DNA of 64,000 nt from NCBI GenBank assembly GCA_947685225.1, contig CANTUV010000002.1, forward strand, positions 2,232,001 to 2,296,000, in the 5' to 3' direction. A model generated the notes under the pieces. That model did not search any database and had not been told where the DNA came from. It saw only the letters and a program-made list of their open reading frames with translations. Below are positions 33,829 to 44,989 of the stretch, piece after piece. Each line of letters opens with the position of its first letter. The stretch's first letter is position 1. The stretch comes from Garcia nutans (Eukaryota > Streptophyta > Magnoliopsida > Malpighiales > Euphorbiaceae). A program made the translations under genes and the position numbers.

Positions 33829-35430
33829 ATGCATACATTTGCATCTCATATCATTGATCCTTTCTGGCTCACAGCCTTGGATTACAATAGTTCAAAAGCT
33901 TACAACAATCCGACCTATGCCGGAGACGAAGTATCTAGCAATGACTCAATCACTTGCTCACCTAAAATAATGGAGCCCAAACAAATTCAAAGGATGGTGG
34001 ATGAGGCCCTCAACGCCAAAATGGAAGAAATCAAAGAGGCCCTAGCTGAGTCCATGAAGAACCAATTGACTACAATCTTAGAAAACCATGCCGAGGCATC
34101 TGCTAATACTAAGGAACCAAAGGACAAAGGGAAGACCAAAGTTAGTGAAGTGGTTTTTGATGATGAAAAGGTGATCATTGATGATGATGATGATTGGGCT
34201 CAATACTACCAAGATGTTCAAGAAAAGAAGAAAGAACCGAAGGCTGTTGAGAAGGTAACTATTGAAAAGACCCAGACTTCTGATGTTGAAAAGATGATTG
34301 CGGATTTAGAATAGAAATTTGAGAAGAAGCTGAAAACCGAAGAGATGTCTGAGATCGACAAACTATTTGAACAAGATGATGAGGTCCCTTATAAGTTAAA
34401 GATGCCTTCCTTTGCCAAGTACAATGGCACCAGAAATCCCCATCTTCATATGAAGCAGTATATCACTGCCATGCAATCTGCCCGAGCTACTAGGGCTCAA
34501 ACCCTAAGGTACTTTATGCTCTCGTTGGACCCTGTTGTCCAAAATTAGTTCAATACCTTAGATGATGGAACACAAAAGAGTTGGGATCTACTTTACAAAG
34601 CCTTCATCCAACAATATGGATATAATGTTGAGTTAGAAGTTACCTTGATGGAAGTGGAGTCCATTAGGCAAAGGCCAAATGAGAATTTTGTGGACTATGT
34701 GAAGCGATGGAGAAACAAGGCTGCTTTACTCAAGAAGAGGCCCGATGAATCCGATCAAATAAGGATGATTGTGAGAGGGGTGTTGCCTAATCTTTGTGAG
34801 AGGAGGTGTCATACGCTCATCCTTGATTTCAAAGACCTTCTCCAAGCTGGTTTACAAATTGAAGAATGGGAAAGGGAGAAGAGCCGCTTTGCAACAAAAA
34901 GGAACGAGAAAGGGAGCTATCAACCTGGTAGCCAAAGCATGCAAAAGGCCGTCGGTGTTAATGCTACTAACCAAGGAACAAGGAGATAATTTTCAAAATT
35001 GGGAAAACCGATGTCTTGGGTTCTCAACAAGCTTCAAAGAAAAGGATTGCTACAACCCTTAAATCCTCGTCCTTTGCCTAACCCTCTCCCACCTAACTTT
35101 GACACCAAAGCATTTTGTCAATTTCACCAAATGCAAGGACATGACACGGATAGATGTGTATGGTTGAGACATGAGATCCAAAACCTAATTGATAATGGGA
35201 AGCTACCCGAGCACAATAAGCCAAACACCAAAGACAACCCATTGCCAAAATTCAATAGGATACCACCGCCGGCAACCTTTATGATTGGAGGAGGTTTGCA
35301 TGAGGACTTTGACATGTCTTCTTTTCAAGATGTGGATGAAAAAGTAATCAAAGAAGAAGAGGCATTTGTCAAAATTGAACAAGCTATGATGGGTGGAGAA
35401 GTAGCAATTTGTGTTGTCAACGGGTTTTGA
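33829..35430 (+). pseudogene. Gag (element C)
   Basis: One frame with stops at 34312 (TAG), 34546 (TAG where G has TGG), 34987 (TAA where G has CAG) and 35428 (TGA). ATG 33829 precedes SHIIDPFWLTALDYNSSKAYNN. Then come KMEEIKEALAESM, an acidic run, capsid core (MPSFAKYNGTRNPHLHMKQYI, SWDLLYKAFIQQYGYN, DYVKRWRNKAALLKK) and FCQFHQMQGHDTDRCVWLRH. The domain layout is complete, so the parent was a full Gag. Confidence 0.85.
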
Positions 35431-36393
35431 GATTCAAGTGATAGTGATGATGATATCATACCCAAGAAGGAGGAGTGGACTTGGTCCGAGCCCAAAGAAG
35501 ATGAGGTGATGAATACTAGATCCAGTAAGCCTTACGCAAGGCCACCACCTAAGGAGATAGAAATGAATAAGGGAAAGGAAGTTGAAGTGGAACAAGGTGA
35601 TGCTGTGCTCAAGCAATTGAAAAGAACCCAAGCAAGTGTTAGCATTTGGGACTTGTTAGCTACTTCTAAAAAGCATCGAGAAACTATGGCCAAAGCCTTG
35701 GCTAGCATGCCAATTTCTACCTCCGCAACACCGGAGGAGTTGATCAACTTCATAAAAATGGGGGAAGTAATGAAATGTGAAGAGATCCAAGAAAAGAGTG
35801 AAGTTAGTATGGGAGCAGTTTCTTTTTCAAATGCGGACTTACCGGAGGAAGGGAGAGACCACATCCGCCCTCTCTTTATCAAAATAAAAGTCAAGGGGAA
35901 GAGAACTCCTTGTGTAATGGTTGATGATGGGTCCGCCATAAATGTTTGTCCACTTAAGATATTGCCAAAGCTAGCCATGTCAACAAGAGATCTAAACCCA
36001 ACCGAGGTGACAATTTGTGCTTATGACAACACTAAGAGGCATGCCGAAGGGACTTTCAAAGCGGCCGTCAAGGTTTGTCCAATTGAATCTATTATTAAGT
36101 TTGTTGTTTTATACATACTAGTTACCTTCGCCTTGCTCTTGGGGCGACCATGGTTTCACCCTCTTGGTGGAGTTCCTTCCATCCTTCATCAAAAGATCAA
36201 ATTCCCCAACGGAAACAAGAAAGTGGTCATTGAAGCTGAAGATAATGAGATTGTTAACACTCTAATGGTTGAGAGGCCTCTCAATGGTTTTCAAGTGGCT
36301 ACAATTTCTGATGATGAAGCAGTGGACCCCAAAGTCTTCAATATGATGAATAACATGATGAAGCTGGTCTTGGAAAGGGTAAGGCTAGATTAA
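35431..36393 (+). pseudogene. Aspartic protease region (element C)
   Basis: Continues the gag frame. MNTRSSKPYARPPPK, a conserved helix region (SIWDLLATSKKHRETMAKAL), then the active site CVMVDDGSAINVCPLKI and the FALLLGRPWFHPLGG end. The frame is open over 295 codons from 35506 and stops at 36391 after an apparent frameshift near 36350. The Tat-type protease active site reads D-D-G-S in C and G, and D-N-G-S in F. Confidence 0.85.
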
Positions 36394-37168
36394 CAAAATT
36401 ACCAGATTTTAGAACTCAAGCTTCCAAGAAGGGGTTGGGATATGATGAAGCCAATGATGTCCAGCCAAAGAAGAATGAGAAGATGAGCTTCCCACCACTT
36501 GAAAAGATCTTTGTCAAAGCTCCAGATATGGGACCACTCCAAGGAAAGCCCGAGCCGATCATGTTTATGGGTAAGTTAATTCCAGGTTTTGAAATTTTTG
36601 CAGACGTTGCCGAGCTAGTGGAACAAGTGAAGAAAGAGCTCATCCTGTCAACTGACAAAGAATCCAATCCAAAAGAGAAGAATGAAGCTGCCCTAAAAGT
36701 CGAGAAGACTCCGGAAGAGATTGCTGCCCTGGTTGAAGAGAAGTTTGAAGACATCCTGCTTTATGATTATGAGAATAATGACTTTGATTTTGATTTTAAT
36801 TTGTCTGCTTTGAGGATGATGATGTTTTCTTTTCCAAAATGAATGCAATAAAGTCTAATTTTGCTTACTTGTGTGATGTTTCTCCTGATGGTTGCATACA
36901 TTCAAATAGCAGTTACATGAGCATCTTTAATATTAATTCTGTTAATACACAATCATTAAATTTGGGAATAACTGAAAATCCTAAAAACATTAGCATAGCA
37001 TCCGACCTTACTCCTGATGAGAGAGAGAGATTTGAAAAAATATTCAAAAAATATGAAGAAGTGTTTGCTTGGTCTTATGAGGATATACCTGATATAGATC
37101 GAGACATAGCCGAGCATCATATTCCAACTCACACTCACATGAAACCTGTCAAACAAAAGCTTAGGTAA
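36394..37168 (+). pseudogene. Protease-RT linker (element C)
   Basis: Frame 36435-36842 carries PLEKIFVKAPDMGPLQGKPE and GFEIFADVAEL; a frameshift near 36820 moves to the frame 36839-37168, which ends with the pre-RT motif ERFEKIFKKYEEVFAWSYEDIPDIDRD. Same order as 18694-17732 of G. TAA at 37166-37168 separates it from RT. Confidence 0.78.
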
Positions 37169-37864
37169 TTAAGACCTGAGTGGGCTGAATTGGTTAAAGA
37201 AGAGGTCACTAAGCAAATACAGGTGAAGTTCCTTGATGTGATAGAATATCCAGATTGGTTAGCCAACATAGTACCCATGCCAAAGAAAGATGGAAGAATA
37301 AGGGTCTGTGTGGACTATAGAGATTTGAACAAGGCTTCCCCTAAGGATGATTTTCATTTGCCTCATATAGATGTTCTCATTGATAGTGCGGCCTCTAGGT
37401 TGCTACACTCGTTTGTAGATGGATTTTCCAGATACAACCAAGTGTTAATGGCCCAAGAGGATAAAACCAAAACTGCTTTCATTACTACATGGGGTATATT
37501 TTGTTATAGGGTCATGCCATTCGGCTTAAAGAATGCTAGAGCAACCTACCAAAGGATGGCCACCAAACTATTTCATGACATGATTCACAAAGAAGTTGAA
37601 GTATATGTTGATAATATGATGGTTAAATCGGACACAAGGGAGCAACACATCCAAAACTTAGAATTATTCTTCGATAGAGCTTTGAAATATAAGCTAAGAT
37701 TAAACCCGAAGAATTGTGTATTCTATGTTACCTCAGGTAAATTATTGGGACATGTAATTGGTCTGAATGGCATTGAGATTGATCCTGACAAAGTCAAAGC
37801 AATCAGGGATATGCCAGCCCCTAAGACAGAGAGAGAAGTTCGGGGATTCATTTGTAAACTGTAG
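37169..37864 (+). pseudogene. Reverse transcriptase (element C), active site YVDN
   Basis: VCVDYRDLNKASPKDDF, ITTWGIFCYRVMPFGLKNA and the C-terminal FYVTSGKLLGHVIGLNGIEI are clear. The active site reads YVDN at about 37608-37619 instead of YVDD, so one of the two metal-binding Asp residues is lost. TAG at 37862 ends the frame. Compare G, which keeps YVDD. Confidence 0.85.
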
Positions 37865-39126
37865 TACATTAGCAGATTTATAGCAAAGCTCACAACAATC
37901 TGTGGGCCTATCTTCAAATTGCTTAGAAAGAATCAGCCGATCATATGGAATGAAGAATGTCAAAAGGCCTTTGAGTGAATAAAAGAGTATTTGTTGAATC
38001 CGCCTATTTTAAAACCACCTAAACCTGGCAAACCTCTATTACTATACTTAGCAGTAGAAGAAGAGTCTATAGGAGCCATGCTAGCCCAAGCCGATGAGTC
38101 AGGGATTGAGCATGCAGTTTACTATTTGAGTAGAAAGCTCCTACCTTATGAAATTAAGTATAGTATCATTGAAAAGACATGTATAGCCGTGGTTTGGTCT
38201 TCTGAGAAGTTGCGGCATTACTTTCAATCATATAGCGTGCAAGCAATTTCCAGGCTAGATCCAATGAAGTAATTAAGGGAGACACCCTCTTTGATTGGAA
38301 AATATGGTCGATGGTTGATAATATTAGAAGAATTTGAGATTGAATATGTAACCAGGAAAACAATCAAAGGAAGAGCGGTGGCGGTATTTCTGGCCCAACA
38401 ACCATTACCAGATAGTGAAGAAATAATCTTGGAATTTTCGGATGAACATTTAGAAGCAATTGAAGTACAAGGGTGGAAAATGTATTTTGATGGAGCAGTA
38501 AACAGGAAAGGAGCAGGTTTGGGAGTTATACTAGAATCACCTGAAGGGGAACTTATCCCTTTAGCCAAAAAGTTGAAATTTAGGGCAACCAATAATATGG
38601 TGGAATACGAAGCTTGTATTTTTGGTTTGGAAACCCTAATGATTATGAAGGTGGATATGGTGGAAGTTTATGGCAATTCATTACTAGTTGTATCCCAAGT
38701 AAATGGAGAGTGGGAGTTGAAAGAAGAAAAATTAAAACCATACCACCACTACTTGACCATGATAAAGAACTTTAAGGAGTGTAGGTTTATACACCTATCA
38801 AGAGAAGAAAATCAGATGGCTGATACCCTAGCCACATTAGCTTCGGTATGGGAAAACCCCGTTAGCCTATTCCTTAAGCCTCTGATCTTGACCAGTTCAT
38901 CAACTCCTTGCTATGAATATGAAACAATCATGAAAATTGATATAGACCATGACGCGTGGTATGATACTATAAGGCGATTTTTAGAGGAAAGGGAATACCC
39001 ACTGGGGGCAACAAAGAAAGAGAAAAGAGCCATAAGGCGGTGGTCATTGCAATACATCACCTTCCATGGGGAGTTATATCGAAGATGGCCTGATGGGGGT
39101 GCATTTGAGATGTGTAAGAATGCCTG
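37865..39126 (+). pseudogene. First RNase H and second, archaeal-type RNase H (element C)
   Basis: The first RNase H (37991-38272) has LYLAVEEESIGAMLAQADES in place of the usual YxDAS motif, so it lacks the first catalytic Asp. After a stop at about 38270 the same frame holds the second domain (38291-39126): WKMYFDGAVNRKGAG, MVEYEACIFGLE, VYGNSLLVVSQ and REENQMADTLATLAS. The third acidic residue is Asn (YGN) where F has Asp (YGD). The pairing of a decayed first domain with a second archaeal-type domain marks the Tat lineage. Confidence 0.85.
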
Positions 39127-39305
39127 AAGTGGAGTGCGTCATGTCAGAAACACATCCGTGAAGTTGAGGTATGCACATGAATGGTTTGGCCCTAGTTAAG
39201 AAGATTATTCAACAAGGTTACTATTGGCTGACCATGGAGAGAGATTGTATTGAGTTTGTCAAGAAGTGCCAACAATGTCAGATGTATGGTAACTTAAATC
39301 ACATG
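39127..39305 (+). pseudogene. Integrase N-terminus (element C), cut by insertion
   Basis: MHMNGLALVKKIIQQGYYW and FVKKCQQCQMYGNLNHM are the integrase zinc region, aligned with 3780-3900 of G. The frame is shifted from the RNase H frame. It stops exactly where the D 3' LTR begins. The five bases before the LTR are ACATG. Confidence 0.85.
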
Positions 39306-41198
39306 TGTGAGCGGGATTTTTGCCCCCACTCTCGGTGGAATGGTTCTTGCGACTTCGACACTGTTTAGGCTCGGGGCCTTAGAGAACACGGACCTAAGTC
39401 TAGAGAAAATGGAGTCGCCACTCGGACCGGCCGGGAAAAAGAAAGGGGTGGATGACTCGATTCCTAAGGAATCCCCAACCCCCTAATGGGTTCAGAAAGT
39501 TGGGTACGTGTGGGGAAGGTGAGAAATAGCCCAGCACACCCACAATGTCCGGTTCATTGGAACTGGCCTCCTTTACAGGTCTTAATATTATAAAATTCTT
39601 AAATATAACAACATTATCCATATTACACACAATAATTAAAAGAAAGCATCATTATATTAAAATCAAAGCAATGTCCAAACAAAGCAAATAAATGGACACC
39701 CATTCGAAGATGGAAACATGTCCTTACATCACATGTCTAAATAGGACACCCACCGAAAGGTAGAAACATGCCCTTTACATAGGTTCTAAAATAGAAAAGC
39801 AATTTAAATTACATGACGTTTAACTAATGAGGCATCCAACAAGTGGAAACATACCTCTTAGAACATTTAGAAATCTAAATAAATTTATAAAAGTAAATAA
39901 CCATTCATAATAAATAAATCATTCATCAAAGATATTAAATATCAATAGAAAGTAAACATCCACCCATGATAAATTAAATAAACCAAGCATTGAACTTAAA
40001 AAAATTAAAGCATATAGAATAAATCAAAGCATAATCAAATATATAATTGAATAAAGCAAATAAAAGTCTAAATCATGGCTACTGTGAGTTTTTAAAGAAT
40101 CAAAATAGATTAGGGTTTTATGTTTTAAAAGGTTGATAAAGCTCTTTGATTAACTAAATTAATATTTGAATGGTGAAATCATGAAACTAGGGTTTGGACA
40201 CTTTAAAACATTTTTTATTTGTGGTTTATGGCTATTCATTGAATTATGGTTTCAAGCTTACTGTGTAAAATTAAAGTATTTGTGTTTATATGATTTTTTT
40301 AAAGTTTTAAAGGATTAAGGTTTAGAAAAAATTAGGGTTTAAGGTTTTAAAGGAGTTAGAGTTTACTATTTTAGGTTTAGAAGTTGAATTTGGGTTTAGT
40401 GTTTTAGAATTTAGGATTTCGGTGATGCATGATTTTTAGGATTTGGAAAAAGCAATTGAAGATTTTATGGAATTTTATGAAAATAAACCAACGATTTAAA
40501 GTTTATAAAGCAAAAAAGATATTTTTAAAGCTTTTGGGAAAGTAACAGAACACAATTTTTAGTTTTGAAAATTTGGAAAACAAATTTTGGTTTTGGAGTT
40601 TCAAAGAAATAAATCTAATAGCTTTAAGCTTTTAGAAAATAAAGCCACGATTTAAGAATTTTAATCCTTAGAAAAAAGTGAATTGAGGTCCTAAAATCAT
40701 AGAATTAAAAGAAATCAAAGGGTGATTATGCTACTGTGTAAAATATAAAGAAATTAGAATTTCATACCTTATTTTGTAAGTTGCACCAAAATTGCTTCTT
40801 GGATGAACAAGCTCCAAAGACTAGCCTTTTTGCCTTTGTAATTCCTTAAATCGTGTTTCTGCTACTTTAAAAATCAATTGAATTCAAGCTTTTCCTTCAT
40901 GGATTTGGATTTCCCTCCTACTGTCCAATTTTTGTCCCTTTCGGCCTCCCCTTTTTTTGTGCTGTTTAATCCATATTTATAGAAGTTTTATATCCTTCAT
41001 TCCTAATTATTCATGGCATCTTTATTGAATAAGAAAAGGAAACCAAAACCTAATTGTATTAGGTTTCGAAAAATTTGCGTCGGAAAAATTTTACTAGCGA
41101 AAAAAACTGCTGCGGAAAAACTATTGGACAACACAAAAATTATTTTGGACCAATTAAAATATATTGGACCGGACCGAGTCAAAAATTAAGGGTCTACA
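39306..41198 (-). repeat. 3' LTR of element D (1893 bp)
   Basis: Plus strand runs TGTGAGCGGG to GGGTCTACA. Minus-strand TATA (TATAAATATGG) near 40970. Confidence 0.9.
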
Positions 41199-41214
41199 GA
41201 TTGACCCCTGCTTG
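41199..41214 (-). promoter_or_regulatory. Polypurine tract of element D
   Basis: Minus strand reads CAAGCAGGGGTCAATC directly before the LTR. Confidence 0.65.
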
Positions 41215-41289
41215 AATGATTTGAAACTTAAGTGAAAGTGAGTGAAAAGTAATAAGACTTAATTTTTAAGATGGCGATTTAAATTTTTT

Positions 41290-41885
41290 TGCGTACTTGG
41301 ACCCGAAATCGTGTACTTGGACCTGAGATTGATTGAATTTGGGTACTTGGACCCAGGATTGGATACTTAGACCTGAGATTGATTTAATTTGGGTACTTGG
41401 ACTCGAGATTGGGTAATTAGACCTAAGATTGAATTTGATTTGGGTACTTGGACCCGAGATCGGGTACTTGGACCCAAGATTAATTTGATTTGGGTACTTG
41501 GAATAGAGATTGAGTACTTGGACCCGAGATTGGGTACTTAGACCCGAGATTGAATTGATTTTGGGTACTTGGACCCGGGATTGGGTTGAATTCGATTTGG
41601 GTACTTGGACCCAAGATTGGATGGAATTTGGGTACTTGGACCCAGGATTGGGTACTTGGACCTGAGATTTATTTGATTTGGGTACTTGGACCTGAGATTA
41701 GATTTGATTTGGGTACTTTAACCAAAAATTGGGTACTTGGACCCGAGAATGAATTGAATTTTGGTGCTTGGACCCGATATTGAATTGGAATTGGGTATTT
41801 GGACCCGAGATTGAATTGAATTTGGGTGCTTGGACCTGAGATTGAATTGAATTTGGGTGTTTGGACCCGAGATTGAGTTTGACTA
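41290..41885. repeat. Tandem array of GGGTACTTGGACCCGAGATTG units (element D)
   Basis: About 25 units with spacers such as AATTGAATTT. Unit ends GGGT and ACCC are complementary, so units can fold. Confidence 0.85.
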
Positions 41886-41944
41886 ACCTTTTATCATTTG
41901 AGAAATCTGACTGCTCCGGTTATTCTATGCATTATGGTTTTTCA

Positions 41945-42118
41945 CCCTCAAAATGGATCTTCATCCTTTGAGATCGGGTCTTCATCCTTGAAAATGAATC
42001 TTCATCTTTTGACATCGGGTCTTTACCCTTGAAACATGGATCTTCATCCTTTGGGATCGGGTCTTCACCCTTGCAAATGGATCTTCATCCTTGGAGATTG
42101 GGTCTTCACCCTGGCTTC
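41945..42118. repeat. Short GGATCTTCATCC/GGGTCTTCACCC array (element D)
   Basis: About four double units; same family as 26900-27590. Confidence 0.8.
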
Positions 42119-44679
42119 AGCTCTTTTAGCTGGATTGATCTTTTGTCTTTTGCCTCTTCATTCTTTTGAGAATTATAATTTTCTTTTTTATTCCATTCTT
42201 CTTTGTTCTTCCTTTGCACTTTTGCAAAAAATTAAACACTTTTAGCTAGCCTTCATATCCTCTCCTTTTCTCCCTGCGTGGCGAGATATTTGCAAGTGAG
42301 TTTGAAAATATTTTATATATAAACTCAAAAAATTGAAAAGGAGAAACTTTGCCCCCTGTGTAGGCTCAAACCCATGATTTTTCTATGCGGACTCTGATTG
42401 ATGTTGTTGTTGTCTAGTTCTTCACACAAGCACGTATTTCTTCTCTTTGCAAGATTACTGGAGCTTTCTCAAGCAATGGGCTTTCTATGCCCCCCTGATT
42501 TGATTTTGATTCTTTCCTTCACAGGGTGTTTGCTTTTCATTTTGCTAAAGAATAGACAAGAAAGTGTGATGTGTTATACTCATGTATGCATGATATGCAT
42601 GAATGATACTTACAATGATTTTATTGACTCACAAACCGAGGTGATCGGCAGAAATTTTCTCATGGGTTCCGTTTTGATGCTTGCTCAAATCTTGCATTGG
42701 AATGATCAAAAGCTTTTGCATTTGTGGCTTTTATCCTCAAGATGTTGAAAACATGAGTGGTGGAGGCCCCAAGCAGCAGAGTCAGGGATGCATCCATAAC
42801 TATATTTCAGTATGTCTGCTGGTAGCTCCTTCATGACCTTGCCAATAATCATTTCCTTTGCCCAATGTTTCCTTTGGAGGTTCAACATACTTTCCTTAAC
42901 TTGAAAGCTTTGTATGTCAAAATACTTTTTTTTTTGTTTTTTTTTTTAAATTTTGATTTTGAAATCAAATGTTGGCTTTGCCAAATTAATGTCAATGCAC
43001 CTTAAGTCTTGATTTTCCAAATTAACATATCTATAACATGACAACCCTAGTTACCGTACTAAACTCGAGAATCATTTCTATTTAAGCAAGAATTGTTGCA
43101 CTTCAGATAGGCACATACACATTACTTGACCAAAGGTCTCATTTGAGTTTAAATATTGTCTATCTCATATGCATGCTTATCCAAACTATCTCCATTAATA
43201 GACTCTACCTACCAAGAGAGATCAACAGGTCTTTGATAGGCTTGAAACGGGGTCTATAAGGGACATGGGTTAAAGTGAAGGCCATTTTGAGATTGGAGCT
43301 GGTGTGACACAATGGACAAACCCTCACACTACAAATTTCTTGTTGGAACTTTAGACAGTTGGGAGCAATCTTTCTAGACTCCAAATTCCTTCTATCTTCT
43401 TGGCATTAATCTAGATCTTGCTTAGGAAAGTTTTTGCCCTTGCAAAAAGTTTAAGACCCAAATCTATTTCTTTTCTTCTTTTCCCTTTTCTTTCCACTTT
43501 ATTTTTCTTACTCTTCCCTTCCTTTGAGCATTTTATCATTTTTTCCTTCTTTCTTGTAGGACTGTCAAGTACAGAACTTTCAAGAATTGGATGGTCTTCT
43601 TCCTTTTTCCTCCAATTTTGATTGAATCTTTAGTTGGGTTGGACAAATTCAAGTCAAAATGTCCTTATAAACCAAATGGAAGCCTTTTGTTGTCTTGGGT
43701 AAAAAAGAACTCACTTGGCTTTCTGAATCGCCTTTTTAGTTTTTATTATTTTTTTCTTTTTATTTTTTTTATTTTCTTATTTTTTGTCTTTTTTTCTTTT
43801 CTTTGGTTTGTTTGTTTTGTTTGTTTTTTATCTTCTTTTTTTTATTTGGTTCTAGCTCAAACAGAGTTGTCTTGTTTGTACCAACTGGGGTTTCTAATAA
43901 TGGATGAGCGGAGTGGTATAAATCTCCTTTAACAGGGATAAATCATTTGTTACCTTGTTGTTGTCTTGATATATTGGAGATATTAGGAGAACTTCAACTA
44001 CCCTTATGGTATTGAGAACTTCAACCACTCTTATGGTCTTGAGAACTATCTTCATGGTCTTGAGAACTTCAACTATCCTTATGATTTTGACTAATCATTG
44101 CTTTCTTTGATCTTTTTGCCTCTTCACCTTAGTGATCATAAGACTTGTCAAAAGTATCACAACAGCTTAGGGTAGGTTATTCGAGTTTGTAAACCAATGA
44201 AAAGAAAGCTAAAATTTTATGAAGGCTCAAAGGGATAGCTAGGGATTGATATTTAATTGGGTGGATACTAGTTGTTGGCTAACCAAACAATACCTATATC
44301 ATTTCTCTCTTAAATAAGTAGAGTTGCAATTTTTCCTCGAAAGTTTGTCAAAGCATGTTCTAAGATTGACTAAGACCTAGACAAAAGTAATTATGCAGGA
44401 GCCCTTTCTAAGTAAGCATATACAACTCGATGCTATAAAGCAATTCCCTCATCTAGTAAAGTCATTCAAGTCATGATGCCTAGATATATTAATTCATGAA
44501 TTATCAAGCTAGATTCCTCATTGGTTGAACACCAAAATGAACAAAGACTAATAAAAATTTTGATGAAAGTAATTTATTCAAACAAATTTAAATTTGAAAA
44601 ACACGATTGTTCCAATTAAATATTAAAGAAAACAAAATTGAAAAGCAACATTCAAGCCAAGGAAAGTTCATTGAGTTGG
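42119..44679. other. Conserved 3' region of element D
   Basis: Homologous to 27591-29999 of B. Pyrimidine-rich runs at 43738-43860 and repeats of CTTATGGTCTTGAGAAC at 44000-44090. No supported gene. Confidence 0.65.
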
Positions 44680-44989
44680 AGTCGAAGATGCTTCATTTAT
44701 TTAGACATCTCAAGGGCACGAATTTTTTCCATCATCAAGGATCATTGCTTCATCATCCACAGTTAGTCCAAGCTTGCTTAGTAGCATATCATCTTTAGCA
44801 GCTTCTCTATCCATATCATGACAAGATGACAAGATAAAACTCTTCATGAAGGTTGTAAGCGATGATGCCCTTCCAATTTTAGGCTGAGGATTATTCTTAG
44901 TGTTGGGCTTATCAGGTTCAAGCAGCTTTCCAGTGTCAATTAAATCTTGGATTTCATGACTTAATCAAACACATTTATCTTTCTCATGT
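44680..44989 (-). pseudogene. Gag C-terminal remnant (element D), left of the solo LTR
   Basis: Minus-strand remnant of the gag end after the Cys/His motif (LLEPDKPNTKNNPQPKIG). It continues the fragment at 47567-47990 once the solo LTR is set aside. A stop lies within the Cys/His region. Confidence 0.65.

Larger units (their letters stand above)
29990..35440. repeat. Large inverted repeat formed by elements B and C
   Basis: The left arm (about 30000-32401, leader and gag of B) is inverted relative to the right arm (about 32895-35430, leader and gag of C). The central spacer is about 0.5 kb (LTR fragment, PBS). Near the centre the arms are almost identical, for example 32362-32401 against 32908-32947 with one mismatch seen; farther out they diverge. 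Confidence 0.75.
32402..39305 (+). mobile_element. Element C: Tat-lineage retrotransposon, plus strand, truncated at both ends
   Basis: A 384-bp end of its 5' LTR, PBS, leader, gag, protease, RT, both RNase H domains and the start of integrase are present. It is cut on the left at the join to B and interrupted on the right by the D LTR at 39306. It keeps the second RNase H that G has lost. It has many stops. Confidence 0.85.

Noticed and set aside
41290..41885. CRISPR-like direct repeats
   Set aside because: Units vary in length and sequence, spacers are derived from the unit, and the context is a plant retrotransposon.
42398..42748. 116-codon plus-strand frame in the 3' region, with counterparts in B and E
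   Set aside because: The DNA is conserved because it belongs to the element. The frame is not: in B (27952-28164) it shifts part-way and ends differently. No domain recognised.
42706..42888. 60-codon minus-strand frame identical in D and E
   Set aside because: Identity reflects the recent D/E duplication; the frame is not maintained in B.
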